Source: Frigoribacterium sp. JB110 (GTDB lineage Bacteria > Actinomycetota > Actinomycetes > Actinomycetales > Microbacteriaceae). From it: a stretch of DNA of 64,000 bases. The notes under the pieces are model-generated. The model was not told the DNA's origin and did no database searches. It worked only from the letters and a program-made list of their open reading frames with translations. The DNA is taken from positions 62,001-126,000 of the forward strand of contig NZ_FUIA01000015.1 in the NCBI RefSeq assembly GCF_900163665.1. The letters run 5' to 3'. This document shows, one piece after another, positions 17,376-26,284 of this stretch; position 1 is the first letter of the stretch, and every line of letters starts with the position of its first letter. The position numbers and the translations under genes were made by a program.

Positions 17376-19409
17376 CATCGCGTCGCCGATGTAGCTGTAC
17401 TTGACGAAGACCTCGCCGGCGTCGCCTGCGTCGTCGAGCAGCTCCTGCACCGCGGTGAGCATGTACTTCGAGTCCCACCCCATGTAGAGGAAGTTCTCGT
17501 CGTCCAGCTCGTCCCAGTGTCCGTTCCACGCCTTCGCGGGGTAGATCGGGCCGCCGCGGCGGTTGCTGTAGTCGACGACGTACTCGCGGCCGTCGGCCCA
17601 GAGCCGCTTGAAGATGCGGTTGAAGAGGTACTTGACGTCGTAGACCTCCCAGTGCTCGCCGCGGTACTCGACGTACTCGAACTCCCGCTGCCAGCCGCGC
17701 GGCCAGCCGCGGCGCAGCTTCGCGTCGAGAATCGGGGTGAGGCCGTCATCGTCGATGAGCACCACGGACGGACGCTTCCACACCCGGATGAACTCCGCCA
17801 CGAGCCGCTCGGTGCGTTCGGCGATGCGCGCGGTGGTCCACTCGTCAGCGTCCGCCAGATCATCGGAGATCCGGATGTCGCTGCGCGCGTACACGGCGTC
17901 GCGCTTGTCGGCGAACGTGGCTGCGGCGAACGCTCGCTCCGCGAGCTCGTTCTCGATGAGGGTGAGGTTCCCCAGCGTCGGAGCGAGGGCGCGGAAGCTG
18001 TTCTGCTCGTCCTCGGTGAGCTCGGTCCACGCGCGCTCTGCGCCGCTCCACTCGTCGCTCGGGGCGAGCGGGAAGACATGGTCGACACCGACCGCCTGCA
18101 GATCGCTGACACCGGCGATGCGCCCCAGCACGTACTCCGGATGCGGAAGCTCGCCGAACTTGAGCGACACGCGCACGCGCTCGTCCGACGGCGTGATCCG
18201 AGCGATCGCACGCACCAGTGCGTCGCGGCCCTCCTCGCGCGCCCTGCACATCCGGGCCACCAGGCGATCGGTCGGCAGTCCGATGATCCTGCGGCGCAGG
18301 AGCAGTGACTGCACGTGTTCGAGCACCTCGACCAGCTCGTCGCGTCCGACATCGCCGGCGCGGTAGCCGCGATAAGCCCGCATCACGAGCGGATGCATCC
18401 CCTTGCCGAACACGCCGACGTACTCGAGCTGGCGCGCCAGCTCGGCATCCGGCTCCCGCCACGGTTCGAGAAGGGTCCGGTACACGTCGGCGAACGCGCG
18501 CCACTCGGCCGCATGCTCCCTCAGCCCCGGCAGCTCCAGCCGCGGGAAGGAGCGCTGGAACGCGTCGTAGACGCTGCGCTCACCCTCGATGAGCACCTCG
18601 CGACCTGTGAGCATGATCAGGTAGTGGCGCCAGAACGTGCCGATCTGCTCGCCCGTCGCCTCCTCGATCGGCAGCCAGTACTGCTCCTCGATCTCGATCT
18701 GCTCGGAATGAGTCAGCCCCATCAGCACGTAGTTGTGGATCAGCTCGTGATCGCGCAGCGGTGCGCCGGTGGAATTGAGGCTCTCGAAGGTCTGCTGCGC
18801 GTTCGCGTCTGCGCCGAGCGTGATCGCGACGTGCTCGAGCTTCTGCAGTCCGCGCCAGATGCGCGGCGCCTCCTCCGCCTGCACCTGGCTGCGGAAGAAC
18901 GCATAGTTGTCGTCGAACCGCGACTCGCGCATCGCGTCCTCCGGAGCGCGCCGGTCGAGCACCACGCTCTCGAACACATCGGCCCACTCGCGATGCGGGC
19001 GCAGCTTCGTGCGACCGGAATCGTCCGAGCGCACCAGCACGCTCTCGAGCTCAGCGGCGAATGCCTGGTCGCTGTCGCGCACCGTGTGGTGCAGCGCCGC
19101 GATGAGCAGCATCAGCGTCGTGATGCGCTGCTGGCCGTCGATGAGCACGAGCGCCGCCTCATCCGGGTTCGAGTTGACGGAGGAGAGGATCGATCCGATG
19201 AAGTGCGTGTGCCGATCGTCGTGCTCGGACACGGCCCGGATATCGGCCAGCAGCTGCTCGCAGCCGCCGATGTCCCAGCGGTACTGGCGCTGGTAGACGG
19301 GGACGACGATGGTCGTTGCCGGGTCGGAGAGCCAGGCGACCGTGTTCACGGCGGTGGCATCGACATTCGTGGCGTTGCTCGAAGAACCTGTCGCGTTGCT
19401 CATCGACAT
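17373..19409 (-). CDS. DUF262/DUF1524 protein (GmrSD-like)
   Basis: 678 residues with the two-part layout of GmrSD type IV restriction enzymes, which cut modified phage DNA in an NTP-dependent way. The N-terminal DUF262 (ParB/Srx-like) domain shows VPVYQRQYRW (36-45) and LIDGQQRITTL (about 89-99). The DUF1524 His-Me nuclease part shows VDHVFPL with His444 and GNLTLIEN (Asn481). The last ~140 residues form an extra domain with many aromatics (YRGEHWEVYDVKYLFNRIF), not part of the usual pair. ATG 19403 is an alternative start. Its promoter carries an iron box shared with the divergent gene. A defence role is inferred from the family, not shown. Confidence 0.85.
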   Translation of the reverse strand: MSMSNATGSSSNATNVDATAVNTVAWLSDPATTIVVPVYQRQYRWDIGGCEQLLADIRAVSEHDDRHTHFIGSILSSVNSNPDEAALVLIDGQQRITTLMLLIAALHHTVRDSDQAFAAELESVLVRSDDSGRTKLRPHREWADVFESVVLDRRAPEDAMRESRFDDNYAFFRSQVQAEEAPRIWRGLQKLEHVAITLGADANAQQTFESLNSTGAPLRDHELIHNYVLMGLTHSEQIEIEEQYWLPIEEATGEQIGTFWRHYLIMLTGREVLIEGERSVYDAFQRSFPRLELPGLREHAAEWRAFADVYRTLLEPWREPDAELARQLEYVGVFGKGMHPLVMRAYRGYRAGDVGRDELVEVLEHVQSLLLRRRIIGLPTDRLVARMCRAREEGRDALVRAIARITPSDERVRVSLKFGELPHPEYVLGRIAGVSDLQAVGVDHVFPLAPSDEWSGAERAWTELTEDEQNSFRALAPTLGNLTLIENELAERAFAAATFADKRDAVYARSDIRISDDLADADEWTTARIAERTERLVAEFIRVWKRPSVVLIDDDGLTPILDAKLRRGWPRGWQREFEYVEYRGEHWEVYDVKYLFNRIFKRLWADGREYVVDYSNRRGGPIYPAKAWNGHWDELDDENFLYMGWDSKYMLTAVQELLDDAGDAGEVFVKYSYIGDAM

Positions 19410-19419
19410 TCATCTTACG

Positions 19420-19438
19420 CGAGGTAGGCTTACCTAAC
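19420..19438. promoter_or_regulatory. DtxR/IdeR-like iron box in a divergent promoter
   Basis: aggtaggcttacctaa (19422-19437). The right half matches the consensus GSCTWACCTWA fully; the left half AGGTA lacks one base relative to the 19-bp consensus TWAGGTWAGSCTWACCTWA. It lies just upstream of the DUF262 gene (minus strand; a possible TAAGAT -10 at 19417-19412) and 43 bp before the oxygenase gene on the plus strand. Confidence 0.55.
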
Positions 19439-19480
19439 CTGGGCCTGTAAAAACTTCGCTGGCCCCTGTGAGAAAGGCAT

Positions 19481-20263
19481 GTGTCCGACATGGGTTACAT
19501 CAAGTCAGAGATCCTCGAAGAGACCGGCTTCGTCGTCCTCGACCCCTACAAGGGCGAGATCGATCCGAAGGAATGGCTCGACATCGAGTACGTCGACTGG
19601 AAGTCGTCGGGTGACACCCGCTTCGCCCCGATCGCGAGCGCCAAGGGCGAGATCGAGTGCAACGGCTTCTGGAACCACAAGCCGCCGCGCACCGACAAGG
19701 ACGGCGTCTGGATCGACTCGCAGGTCGAGATCGCCCCGACGCTCACGGCCCGCGCCAAGGAGCCGGGTGTCAACGTCGGACGCTGCCGCATCATCGAACT
19801 GCAGCCGAACACGTACGCCGACTGCCTGTACAACCTGCACCAGGACGACAACAACCGGCTGAACCCCGACGGCACCGGATGGGTCGTCCGCTCGTTCTTC
19901 CAGCTGACCGACGACAAGGACAGCTTCTTCGTTCTGCGCGACAATCGCACCGACCCGAGCGTCGAGTACCGCCTGCAGCTGCGTGCCGGCACCCAGCTGG
20001 TCATCGACACCCAGCGGTTGTGGCACGCCGCCACCCACATCAGCAACGACCCGCGCTACTGCCTGATCAACTCGTGGGAGTCGGGTCCCGAGCTCGATGC
20101 CTACCTCGCCAAGTACAACGCCACGACCGAGTACGAGCAGTTCTACGTTCCGCAGGACGAGCTCGACGCAGGCCAGGCCGAGCAGGAGCGCCGTCTCGCC
20201 GCCCGTGCCGCGTACTACGCGGCGAAGGGGCAGAAGGAGAAGGTGGCGATGAGCGAGGCGTAA
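19481..20263 (+). CDS. Putative non-heme Fe(II) oxygenase-like protein
   Basis: A 260-residue soluble protein. Residues around 122-190 have a double-stranded beta-helix look with the Fe(II)/2-oxoglutarate ligand pattern: His-X-Asp in NLHQDDNN and a distal His in DTQRLWHAATH, followed by an Arg in DPRYCLINS. Upstream is VGRCRIIELQPNTYADCLYNLH. That fits the cupin/2OG-dioxygenase superfamily, but the exact family and substrate are not recognised. The C-terminus is a basic/acidic helix (AEQERRLAARAAYYAAKGQKEK). GTG 19481 and ATG 19490 are both possible after gaaagg. An iron box upstream suggests iron control, sensible for an iron enzyme. Confidence 0.65.
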   Translation: MSDMGYIKSEILEETGFVVLDPYKGEIDPKEWLDIEYVDWKSSGDTRFAPIASAKGEIECNGFWNHKPPRTDKDGVWIDSQVEIAPTLTARAKEPGVNVGRCRIIELQPNTYADCLYNLHQDDNNRLNPDGTGWVVRSFFQLTDDKDSFFVLRDNRTDPSVEYRLQLRAGTQLVIDTQRLWHAATHISNDPRYCLINSWESGPELDAYLAKYNATTEYEQFYVPQDELDAGQAEQERRLAARAAYYAAKGQKEKVAMSEA

Positions 20264-20278
20264 GCCTCTCTTCGTCGG

Positions 20279-20314
20279 AAGAGCCCTCTGGTCCTGGTGG
20301 ATCAGGGGGTTCTT
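20279..20314 (+). terminator. Terminator after oxygenase-like gene
   Basis: aagagccctctg pairs with cagggggttctt (12 bp with G-U pairs), followed by ttcgtt, 15 nt after the stop. Confidence 0.65.
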
Positions 20315-20389
20315 TCGTTCCCCGAGGCGTGAGACCGGCGGGGCAGGCACACCGGCTGTCTGCGGCCAGGGCGGTCCGTGCCGGGCTAC

Positions 20390-20570
20390 GGGCATGGGCA
20401 TCCGGAGGACATTCCCTCGCTCGCTGCGCTCGCTCACGCCGAACCCGATGCCAGCCTCCGGATGCCCATGCCCTCCGCCCTTCTGCGGAGATTCGACTGG
20501 CCTGGCTTCATCGGCGGGGAGGCTGCGGGCGTGGGGGCCAGGGGGAATGCCCTCGTGGCCCCCACGCCCG
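20390..20570. repeat. Two long inverted repeats in a 337-bp gap
   Basis: Arms gggcatgggcatccggagg (20390-20408) and its exact complement (20455-20473), then cgggcgtgggggcca (20526-20540) and its exact complement (20556-20570). The first loop contains ctcgctcgctgcgctcgctc, itself nearly palindromic. No gene is seen between 20264 and 20600. Confidence 0.75.
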
Positions 20571-20600
20571 GAGCCGGGCGTAGGAGATCTTGCCGGTAGG

Positions 20601-21239
20601 TCAGAGCTCGAGGGTGTCGCCGGGGTCGAGGTCGTGGAAGGTGCCGCCGCTCTGCTCGGTCGCCCAGCGCATGCGGGCGCGGTGCATGGCGAGGGCGCCG
20701 GGGACGAGCGGGGCGTCGTGGGTGCCGAAGGCATGACGCGGCTTCGCGTCGAGGATGAAGTCCATGGTGTCGCCGAGACGCAGCCATGGGGCGGCGGTCG
20801 GGGCGGCAAGGAGCTCGATGTCGGCGCCGTCGGGGAGGACGTAGGAGTCGCCGGGGTAGTACAGGCGGTCGTTGACGAGCACGCCGACGTTGTCGACGAT
20901 CGGCAGGCTGGTGTGGATGATCTCGTGCGTGCCGCCGAAGAAGCGCAGTGTGAAGGCGCCGGCCGTGACGGTGTCGCCGGGGCTGACGATCCGGATGGAG
21001 CGATCGTCCAGTGCTCGCGCGACGCCCTCCGGAGCGTAGACGGGGGCGGAGGGCGCCGCCTGGGCGATGCGGGCGAGGTGCTCGTCGGTGACGTGGTCGG
21101 CGTGCTCGTGCGTGATGACCACGGCGACGACGCCGTCGAGGTCGGCCAGCGGCGCGGTGAAGCTGCCGGGATCGATGATCAGAATGTCGTCGCCCTCGGT
21201 GACGCGGAGCGTTGCGTGCTCAAGCTTGGTGACCTGCAT
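20601..21239 (-). CDS. MBL-fold metallo-hydrolase (UlaG/YtnP-like)
   Basis: A 212-residue metallo-beta-lactamase-fold protein with the dinuclear metal motif THEHADH, an IDPGSF strand at the start (residues 22-27) and the later metal-site residues in GGTHEI, YYPGDSY and AFGTHD. Such small stand-alone MBL proteins hydrolyse varied esters, phosphoesters or lactones; the substrate is unknown here. No signal peptide is seen. The ATG at 21239 is preceded by TAACCT at leaderless spacing. It is divergent from tRNA-Glu. Confidence 0.88.
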   Translation of the reverse strand: MQVTKLEHATLRVTEGDDILIIDPGSFTAPLADLDGVVAVVITHEHADHVTDEHLARIAQAAPSAPVYAPEGVARALDDRSIRIVSPGDTVTAGAFTLRFFGGTHEIIHTSLPIVDNVGVLVNDRLYYPGDSYVLPDGADIELLAAPTAAPWLRLGDTMDFILDAKPRHAFGTHDAPLVPGALAMHRARMRWATEQSGGTFHDLDPGDTLEL

Positions 21240-21245
21240 GGCAAG

Positions 21246-21251
21246 AGGTTA
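21246..21251 (-). promoter_or_regulatory. -10 box of MBL-fold gene
   Basis: On the minus strand TAACCT ends 6 nt before the ATG, giving a leaderless start. Confidence 0.45.
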
Positions 21252-21397
21252 ACCATTCGCTGGGTTTCCTGCGCAGACTGTGCGCTTGTGGCGCGCGCGG
21301 CGACACGCTGAGCCACCCTCGATTTGGACCGGGGTGAAGACCCATGCCATAATTTTCTAGTTGTCAGCCGCGAGGAAGGCAACTGGAAGTACGAGAT

Positions 21398-21470
21398 GGC
21401 CCCATCGTATAGCGGCCTAGTACGCCGCCCTCTCACGGCGGTAACGCGGGTTCGAATCCCGCTGGGGTCA
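21398..21470 (+). tRNA. tRNA-Glu (anticodon CUC)
   Basis: Acceptor GGCCCCA pairs with TGGGGTC (one G-U pair). The anticodon stem CCGCC/GGCGG encloses loop CTCTCAC with anticodon CTC, and the T arm contains GGGTTCGAATCCC. No encoded CCA. It reads GAG codons. Confidence 0.95.
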
Positions 21471-21475
21471 CAGTC

Positions 21476-21505
21476 AGGAGCCCGGTTCTTCGGAACCGGG
21501 CTCCT
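21476..21505 (+). terminator. Terminator after tRNA-Glu
   Basis: Stem aggagcccggttc / gaaccgggctcct (13 bp) closed by a TTCG tetraloop and followed by ttgttt. Confidence 0.9.
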
Positions 21506-21554
21506 TTGTTTCGTCCGGGTGGTCCCCGAGCCGGTCGGCACATGCTTCGATGGA

Positions 21555-22616
21555 GTGGTGGACCGGATCGAGCGGAAGCTGCGTGCGCTCACGAAGGCAC
21601 TCTGGATGACCGCGGCGTGCTTCGCGATCGGGACCGCGGGCGGCGTCGCAGCGCTCTGGGGTGTGGACCGACCGCTGGTGGGCGACGGGTCGGTGATGCT
21701 TTCCGCGGCCTTCGTCTCCGGGGTGGTGGCCGGCGTCGCCTTCGTCATCAGCGCGGTCACTCATCGCCGGGATGAGACGGCGTCCATGCCGCGGTGGCAG
21801 ACAGCCGTCTCCCATGTGTCGACGGTGGCGGTTGCTGCGGCGGTGGTCGGCGTGACGGCGCTCGGCGTACTGCTCGCGGGAGAAGTGCTCGCCGTCGGTC
21901 TGCAGGGAATCGAGCTGTCGGCGCTCGGTGGGGGCGTGCTCACGGGCGCCGCGGCATCGGTCGGTGGACATCTCGCCTTCCGTGCTGGCATCGATCTGCG
22001 CACACGTGACCTCGCGGCGCTGCTGTTCGCCTTCCTCATCGTCGGCACGCTGTTCGCCATGATGACGGCAACCGACCCTGCCTGGTGGGAGCGCAGCTTC
22101 TCGCGACTGGGCATCGGCGGCGGGGCCTGGGCGTTCAACGGCACCCTCGTGGTCGCCGGCCTTCTCGTCGCGACGGTCGGCTCATACATCGGCCGAGACC
22201 TGCACCGGCTGCTCGGTGACGGGCCGCTGAACCGGATCGCCGTCGTGGTCGCGGCGTGGACGGGCTGCGGCGCCGCGCTGGCCGCTGTCGGCATGCTGCC
22301 CGTCGATCGTGCACCGCTGCCGCACGCGATCGCCGCCTTCGCCGCCCTGGCACTTGTGGTGGTCGCGGCGATCGTCACGAGTCGAGCCGTTCCGAAACGG
22401 CCGCCGCTGCTGCGCTTCGCCACGGTCGGACTGGTCGCACTCTCCGCTGCGGCGACCCTGCTCACCTTCGCGTTCCACACGCTGTCGGTGACCGCGCTGG
22501 AGAGCGTCGTCATCGGGCTCCTGCTGCTGTGGATGTCGACGCTGGCGCAGGTGCTCGACATCATCGCTCCGCACGCGTCGCGGCCGTCAGGGCGCCGTTC
22601 GCCGCTGCGCGCCTGA
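21555..22616 (+). CDS. Polytopic membrane protein, unknown function (DUF998-like)
   Basis: About 353 residues with 8-10 hydrophobic helices separated by short basic loops, starting after VVDRIERKLRALTKALW. This layout recalls DUF998-type membrane proteins, but no diagnostic motif is seen. The frame is open back to 21324; that stretch runs through the tRNA and its terminator and is not coding, so the start is placed at GTG 21555 (or 21558). ATG 21606 is a further option. It lies downstream of the tRNA terminator, so it needs its own promoter; none is obvious. Confidence 0.65.
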   Translation: MVDRIERKLRALTKALWMTAACFAIGTAGGVAALWGVDRPLVGDGSVMLSAAFVSGVVAGVAFVISAVTHRRDETASMPRWQTAVSHVSTVAVAAAVVGVTALGVLLAGEVLAVGLQGIELSALGGGVLTGAAASVGGHLAFRAGIDLRTRDLAALLFAFLIVGTLFAMMTATDPAWWERSFSRLGIGGGAWAFNGTLVVAGLLVATVGSYIGRDLHRLLGDGPLNRIAVVVAAWTGCGAALAAVGMLPVDRAPLPHAIAAFAALALVVVAAIVTSRAVPKRPPLLRFATVGLVALSAAATLLTFAFHTLSVTALESVVIGLLLLWMSTLAQVLDIIAPHASRPSGRRSPLRA

Positions 22617-22719
22617 CGCGCCGAGCAGCGGCGTTCCGCGCCGGTGAGAGAGGACGCCGCCCGCATGGGAGTCGGCCGACAGCGCGGCGCACCTGAACGA
22701 AGCAGCCCAGCACTCACGC

Positions 22720-22725
22720 TAGAAT
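22720..22725 (+). promoter_or_regulatory. -10 box for the terC riboswitch transcript
   Basis: TAGAAT in gctagaatagggg. Transcription would start near 22732, giving a leader of about 129 nt, right for the aptamer that follows. Confidence 0.5.
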
Positions 22726-22731
22726 AGGGGA

Positions 22732-22860
22732 GCGAGAGGGAGTATCCCGCAAGCGCGCGCTCGTCATCACGTGCCCGGTCATGGGCTCCGGGTGCGCACC
22801 GCTTCGGCGGGGGAGAGACTTTCGGATCCTGGTCAACCCATCATCCGAAAGGCACAGCCC
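22732..22860 (+). promoter_or_regulatory. Probable yybP-ykoY (Mn2+) riboswitch before terC
   Basis: The leader contains gggagta near its 5' end, then cgtcatcacg, then gggggagagactttcgg, in the order of the conserved blocks of yybP-ykoY aptamers. That class senses Mn2+ and often precedes TerC-family genes. Directly after it, ctttcggat (22819-22827) pairs perfectly with atccgaaag (22843-22851). The second arm covers most of the gaaagg ribosome site (22847-22852) of the TTG start, so the hairpin would block translation unless ligand binding disrupts it. The class is assigned by eye; a covariance-model search would settle it. Confidence 0.68.
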
Positions 22861-23865
22861 TTGTTGGACATCCCTGTCTGGTTCGAGATCACCTCTCTCG
22901 TCGTTCTCACTCTCATCCTGCTCGGTGATCTCGCTCTGATCCTGAAGCGCCCGCACATCCCCTCCACGAAGGAATCGGCGCTGTGGGTCACCTTCTACGT
23001 GTCGCTGGCGCTTCTGTTCGCCCTCGTGCTGCTGTTCGTCGCGGGAGGCGAGGCATCGCGCGACTTCGTCATCGGCTGGGCGATGGAGTACAGCCTGTCG
23101 ATCGACAACCTCTTCGTCTTCGTCCTGCTGATGACGCAGTTCTCCGTGCCCCGGCGCCATCAGCAGGAAGTTCTGATGGTGGGCATCATCATCGCGCTGA
23201 TCCTGCGTGCGATCTTCATCGTGGTGCTGGGGGCTGCGGCCAACGCGCTCAGCCCGATCTTCTACCTGTTCGGCGTGTTCCTCATCTACACGGCCATCAG
23301 GCAGTCGCTGCCCAGCTCGCATCAGGACGATGCGAACGCGGAGAACTTCATCCTGCGGGTGCTGCGCCGCTTCATGAGCGTCAGCGACGAGTACGACGGA
23401 TCGAAGCTGCGCACGGTGAAGGACGGCAAGAAGGTCTGGACGCCGATGCTCATCGTGTTCGTCGCGATCGGCATGACCGACCTGATGTTCGCGATCGACT
23501 CCGTCCCGGCGATCCTGTCGATCACCACCAACACCTTCATCGTGTTCACGGCGAACCTGTTCGCTCTGATGGGGCTGCGCCAGCTGTTCTTCCTGATGGG
23601 CGACATGCTCGACAAGCTGCGCTACCTGCACTACGGCGTCGCCTTCATCCTGGGCTTCATCGGCGTCAAGCTCATCCTGCACGCGATGCACGAGAACGAG
23701 CTGCCGTTCATCAACGGCGGCGAACACATCGAATGGGCACCCGACATCAACAACTGGGTCTCGCTGGGCGTCATCATCACGTCGATGGTGGTCGCCACGG
23801 TCCTGAGCCTGGTCGCCAACGCGCGCGACTCCAAGCGGACGGCCGTCGAGAACGCTGACCGCTGA
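22861..23865 (+). CDS. TerC-family integral membrane protein, probable Mn2+ exporter
   Basis: 334 residues, about nine hydrophobic helices. The TerC signature acidic motifs are present: MEYSLSIDNLFVFVLL and DLMFAIDSVPAILSI. Relatives (Alx in E. coli, YkoY/MeeF in Bacillus) export manganese, often to load secreted enzymes. The start is set at TTG 22861, 8 nt after gaaagg; ATG 22771 would begin inside the riboswitch and is rejected. The riboswitch upstream fits control by Mn2+. No tellurite-resistance neighbours (terZABDE) are present, so a metal-homeostasis role is the better reading. Confidence 0.88.
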   Translation: MLDIPVWFEITSLVVLTLILLGDLALILKRPHIPSTKESALWVTFYVSLALLFALVLLFVAGGEASRDFVIGWAMEYSLSIDNLFVFVLLMTQFSVPRRHQQEVLMVGIIIALILRAIFIVVLGAAANALSPIFYLFGVFLIYTAIRQSLPSSHQDDANAENFILRVLRRFMSVSDEYDGSKLRTVKDGKKVWTPMLIVFVAIGMTDLMFAIDSVPAILSITTNTFIVFTANLFALMGLRQLFFLMGDMLDKLRYLHYGVAFILGFIGVKLILHAMHENELPFINGGEHIEWAPDINNWVSLGVIITSMVVATVLSLVANARDSKRTAVENADR

Positions 23866-23997
23866 CCGCTCGGTCCGGGTGACGGCATCCCGATGAGCTC
23901 GCGGTCCGCCTGCGCGATTCTGCCAAGCAGGCGGGCCAGCGGCCGGGCGCCGACCTGGCACTCTGCGCCCGCAGAACGAGTGCGGGCGGCAGAGTGC

Positions 23998-24003
23998 TAT
24001 CCT
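23998..24003 (+). promoter_or_regulatory. -10 box of the leuCD leader
   Basis: TATCCT ends 6 nt before GTG 24010, so the leader-peptide transcript would begin at its start codon. Confidence 0.55.
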
Positions 24004-24009
24004 GGAGCG

Positions 24010-24057
24010 GTGCGAGCGATGCTTCTTCTTAGTCGCCGCGACGGGTCGACGTTCTAG
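24010..24057 (+). CDS. Leucine leader peptide (attenuator peptide) for leuCD
   Basis: A 15-codon frame, VRAMLLLSRRDGSTF (12 codons if ATG 24019 is used), too short for ordinary gene callers. It has three consecutive Leu codons (CTT, a rare codon in this high-GC sequence) at codons 5-7, and ends 64 bp before leuC. Runs of codons for the pathway's end product are the mark of ribosome-mediated attenuation: when Leu-tRNA is scarce the ribosome stalls on CTT and changes the fold of the downstream RNA. The GTG lies at exact leaderless distance from TATCCT. Confidence 0.7.
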   Translation: MRAMLLLSRRDGSTF

Positions 24058-24111
24058 GGCCATCTCGTCGCGGAGTCTTCTCACGCCCGCTCACCTGACG
24101 AGACTTTAGGA
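24036..24111 (+). promoter_or_regulatory. Alternative RNA pairings (attenuator) before leuC
   Basis: ccgcgacg (24036-24043, inside the leader peptide) can pair with cgtcgcgg (24066-24073). The overlapping tctcgtc (24063-24069) can instead pair with gacgaga (24097-24103), and gagtct (24073-24078) with agactt (24101-24106), next to the leuC ribosome site AGGA. The pairings exclude each other, as attenuation requires. Confidence 0.5.
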
Positions 24112-24121
24112 CTAGCACGCG

Positions 24122-25597
<1,476 letters not shown>

Positions 25598-25601
25598 GAC
25601 G

Positions 25602-26198
25602 ATGGAAGCTTTCACCACCCACACCGGCATCGCCGCACCGTTGAAGCGGTCGAACGTCGACACCGACCAGATCATCCCCGCGGTGTTCCTCAAGCGCGTC
25701 ACCAAGACGGGCTTCGACGACGCGCTGTTCTACAGCTGGCGGCAGGACCAGGACTTCGTGCTGAACCAGCCCGCTTTCCAGGGCGCGTCGGTGCTCGTCG
25801 CCGGCAACGATTTCGGCACGGGCTCGAGCCGGGAGCACGCCGTATGGGCGCTGCGCGATTTCGGCTTCAAGGTCGTGCTGTCGCCGAAGTTCGCCGACAT
25901 CTTCCGCGGGAACTCCGGCAAACAGGGGCTCATCGCCGGCGTGATCTCCGAGGAGACCAAAGAAGAGCTCTGGCGCAGGATCGATGAGAACCCAGGTACC
26001 CGGGTCACGGTGAGCCTGGAGGAGCGCAGCGTGACACTCGGCGACTTCACGGCCGGCTTCGAGATCGACGATTACACTAGGTGGAGGCTCCTCGAAGGGC
26101 TCGACGACATCGGCCTCACCCTGCGTGAGGCGGACGCCATCGAGCAGTTCGAGGCCCGCCGCGAATCGTGGCGGCCACGGACCTTGCCGGTCCAGTGA
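25602..26198 (+). CDS. leuD: 3-isopropylmalate dehydratase, small subunit
   Basis: 198 residues; partner of LeuC that supplies the swivelling domain and substrate-specificity loop. Seen: the N-terminal [24 protein letters not shown], the conserved [21 protein letters not shown], and the [12 protein letters not shown] region. The start is 4 bp after leuC, so translation is probably coupled. murA follows 86 bp later on the same strand. Confidence 0.97.
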   Translation: MEAFTTHTGIAAPLKRSNVDTDQIIPAVFLKRVTKTGFDDALFYSWRQDQDFVLNQPAFQGASVLVAGNDFGTGSSREHAVWALRDFGFKVVLSPKFADIFRGNSGKQGLIAGVISEETKEELWRRIDENPGTRVTVSLEERSVTLGDFTAGFEIDDYTRWRLLEGLDDIGLTLREADAIEQFEARRESWRPRTLPVQ

Positions 26199-26284
26199 GC
26201 CGGGGAGCGCAATCGCTCCGACTGTAGGGGGCAGCCGGCTCCTATCGGCGGTTCACCGCCGTCGTGACGAAGTGAGGCCACTAA

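Noticed and set aside
21324..21554. N-terminal extension of the membrane protein at 21555
   Set aside because: It would run through tRNA-Glu and its terminator.
22771..22860. ATG 22771 as the terC start
   Set aside because: It lies within the riboswitch and adds 30 non-conserved residues; TTG 22861 has the ribosome site.
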